The notes below the pieces were generated by a model. That model was not told the DNA's origin, made no database searches, and was given only the letters and a program-made list of their open reading frames with translations. From assembly GCF_020991365.1 (NCBI RefSeq), contig NZ_JAJLRA010000020.1, positions 1 to 64,000 of the forward strand: a DNA stretch of 64,000 nt. Reading direction: 5' to 3'. A program made the translations under genes and the position numbers. Shown piece by piece: positions 63,585 through 64,000 of this stretch (positions within the stretch are counted from its first letter, which is position 1; each line of letters begins with the position of its first letter). This DNA comes from Streptacidiphilus sp. ASG 303. GTDB taxonomy: Bacteria > Actinomycetota > Actinomycetes > Streptomycetales > Streptomycetaceae.

Positions 63585-64000
63585 GTGCGAGTGACCATCC
63601 GAGCCCCCCGGCCCTCCGACGCCGAGGCCTACGCCGCAGCCGTCCTGCGCTCCGCCGAGCACATCGGCCCCTGGAACCCGGTCGAGGCGGACCTCCCCGC
63701 CCTGCTCCAGCGGCAGGGCCCCGCGCTGCGGACCTTCCTGATCGTCGACACCGCCGACGGCGGCCTGGCCGGCAAGTGCAACGTCGCCAACATCGCCCTC
63801 GGCCGCTTCTGCAACGCCTCGCTGGGCTACGACTCCTACCTGCCCTACGCCGGCACCGGCCGGATGACCGAGGGCCTGCGGCTGGTGGTCGACCGCTGCT
63901 TCACCCCCGAGCGCGCCGGCGGCCTCGGCCTCCACCGCCTGGAGATCAACGTCCAGCCCGACAACGAGCGGTCCGCCGCCATGGCCAAGCGCCTCGGCTT
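63585..64000 (+). CDS. GNAT-family N-acetyltransferase (partial, C-terminus cut)
   Basis: The first 138 codons of a RimJ-type GNAT enzyme. VRVTIRAPRPSDAEAYAAAV is the start; SLGYDSYLPYAGTGRMTEGL contains the acetyl-CoA loop (Gly-X-Gly type), and GLHRLEINVQPDNERSAAMA is the characteristic C-terminal motif, just before the window edge. RimJ relatives acetylate ribosomal-protein or other N-termini; the substrate is unknown. The start is GTG 63585 with GATGAT 6 bases before it and no ribosome site, so it may be leaderless. Confidence 0.85.
   Translation, partial: MRVTIRAPRPSDAEAYAAAVLRSAEHIGPWNPVEADLPALLQRQGPALRTFLIVDTADGGLAGKCNVANIALGRFCNASLGYDSYLPYAGTGRMTEGLRLVVDRCFTPERAGGLGLHRLEINVQPDNERSAAMAKRLG

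Overview
The window is high-GC, filamentous-actinobacterial chromosome, almost certainly Streptomyces or a close relative. The evidence is strong G/C bias at third codon positions, frequent GTG starts, a conservon signal module, HupS, NsdA, SepIVA and an amtB-glnK-glnD operon. From memory, gene order follows the conserved core region of S. coelicolor from the cvn1 conservon (about SCO5541) through gltX, ndgR-leuCD, hupS, rpmB, recG, coaD, rpmF-rnc-mutM, smc, ftsY, nsdA and amtB to ffh (about SCO5586). Synteny was not computed.

Layout. Bases 1-4686, minus: conservon cvnD(partial)-cvnC-cvnB-cvnA, facing a small protein with a duplicated motif. 5748-8752: FAH-family protein, gltX, HAD phosphatase. 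8884-9404: tRNA array Gln-Glu-Glu-Glu-Gln, closed by a terminator. 9598-12580: ndgR with a palindrome at its start, divergent from leuC-leuD. 12676-14273: small conserved proteins around hupS. 14432-19569: cofC/fbiD, plsC-gpsA-ddlA, DUF3515 and a stand-alone Lrp ligand domain. 19814-22939: thiL, pfkA, thiD. 23055-25095: accessory-looking patch (secreted protein, ribbon-helix-helix-like protein, Rv1733c-type membrane protein). 25244-31834: rpmB, DAK-family kinase, recG, HTH protein, rsmD, coaD. 32028-36011: sepIVA-like gene, then DUF177-rpmF-rnc-mutM. 36164-39146: PPOX protein, RibD/DHFR-like protein, CAP-domain protein, acylphosphatase. 39684-43788: small coiled-coil protein and smc. 43796-47869: secreted PI-PLC-like and penicillin-acylase-like proteins. 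48073-51273: DUF1508, ECF sigma/anti-sigma pair, ftsY. 51419-54134: degenerate prim-pol divergent from nsdA. 54595-59015: amtB-glnK-glnD behind a GlnR-type site. 59080-61689: cell-wall amidase with FG-GAP repeats. 61918-64000: ffh and a truncated GNAT gene.

How it works together. Most genes are housekeeping: translation (gltX, tRNAs, rpmB, rpmF), protein targeting (both SRP GTPases, ftsY and ffh), chromosome maintenance (smc, hupS, recG, mutM), envelope building (plsC, gpsA, ddlA, sepIVA), leucine synthesis under NdgR, and ammonium uptake under GlnR. Likely variable parts are pfkA inside the thiamine pair, the 23-25 kb patch, the 36.7-37.4 kb reductase, the secreted-enzyme pair, and the amidase between glnD and ffh. 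No mobile element, CRISPR array or biosynthetic cluster was seen. The best leads for new biology are the prim-pol-derived protein that seems to have lost catalytic residues beside nsdA, the 62-65 aa duplicated-motif protein facing the conservon, and the small RHH-like/Rv1733c pair.
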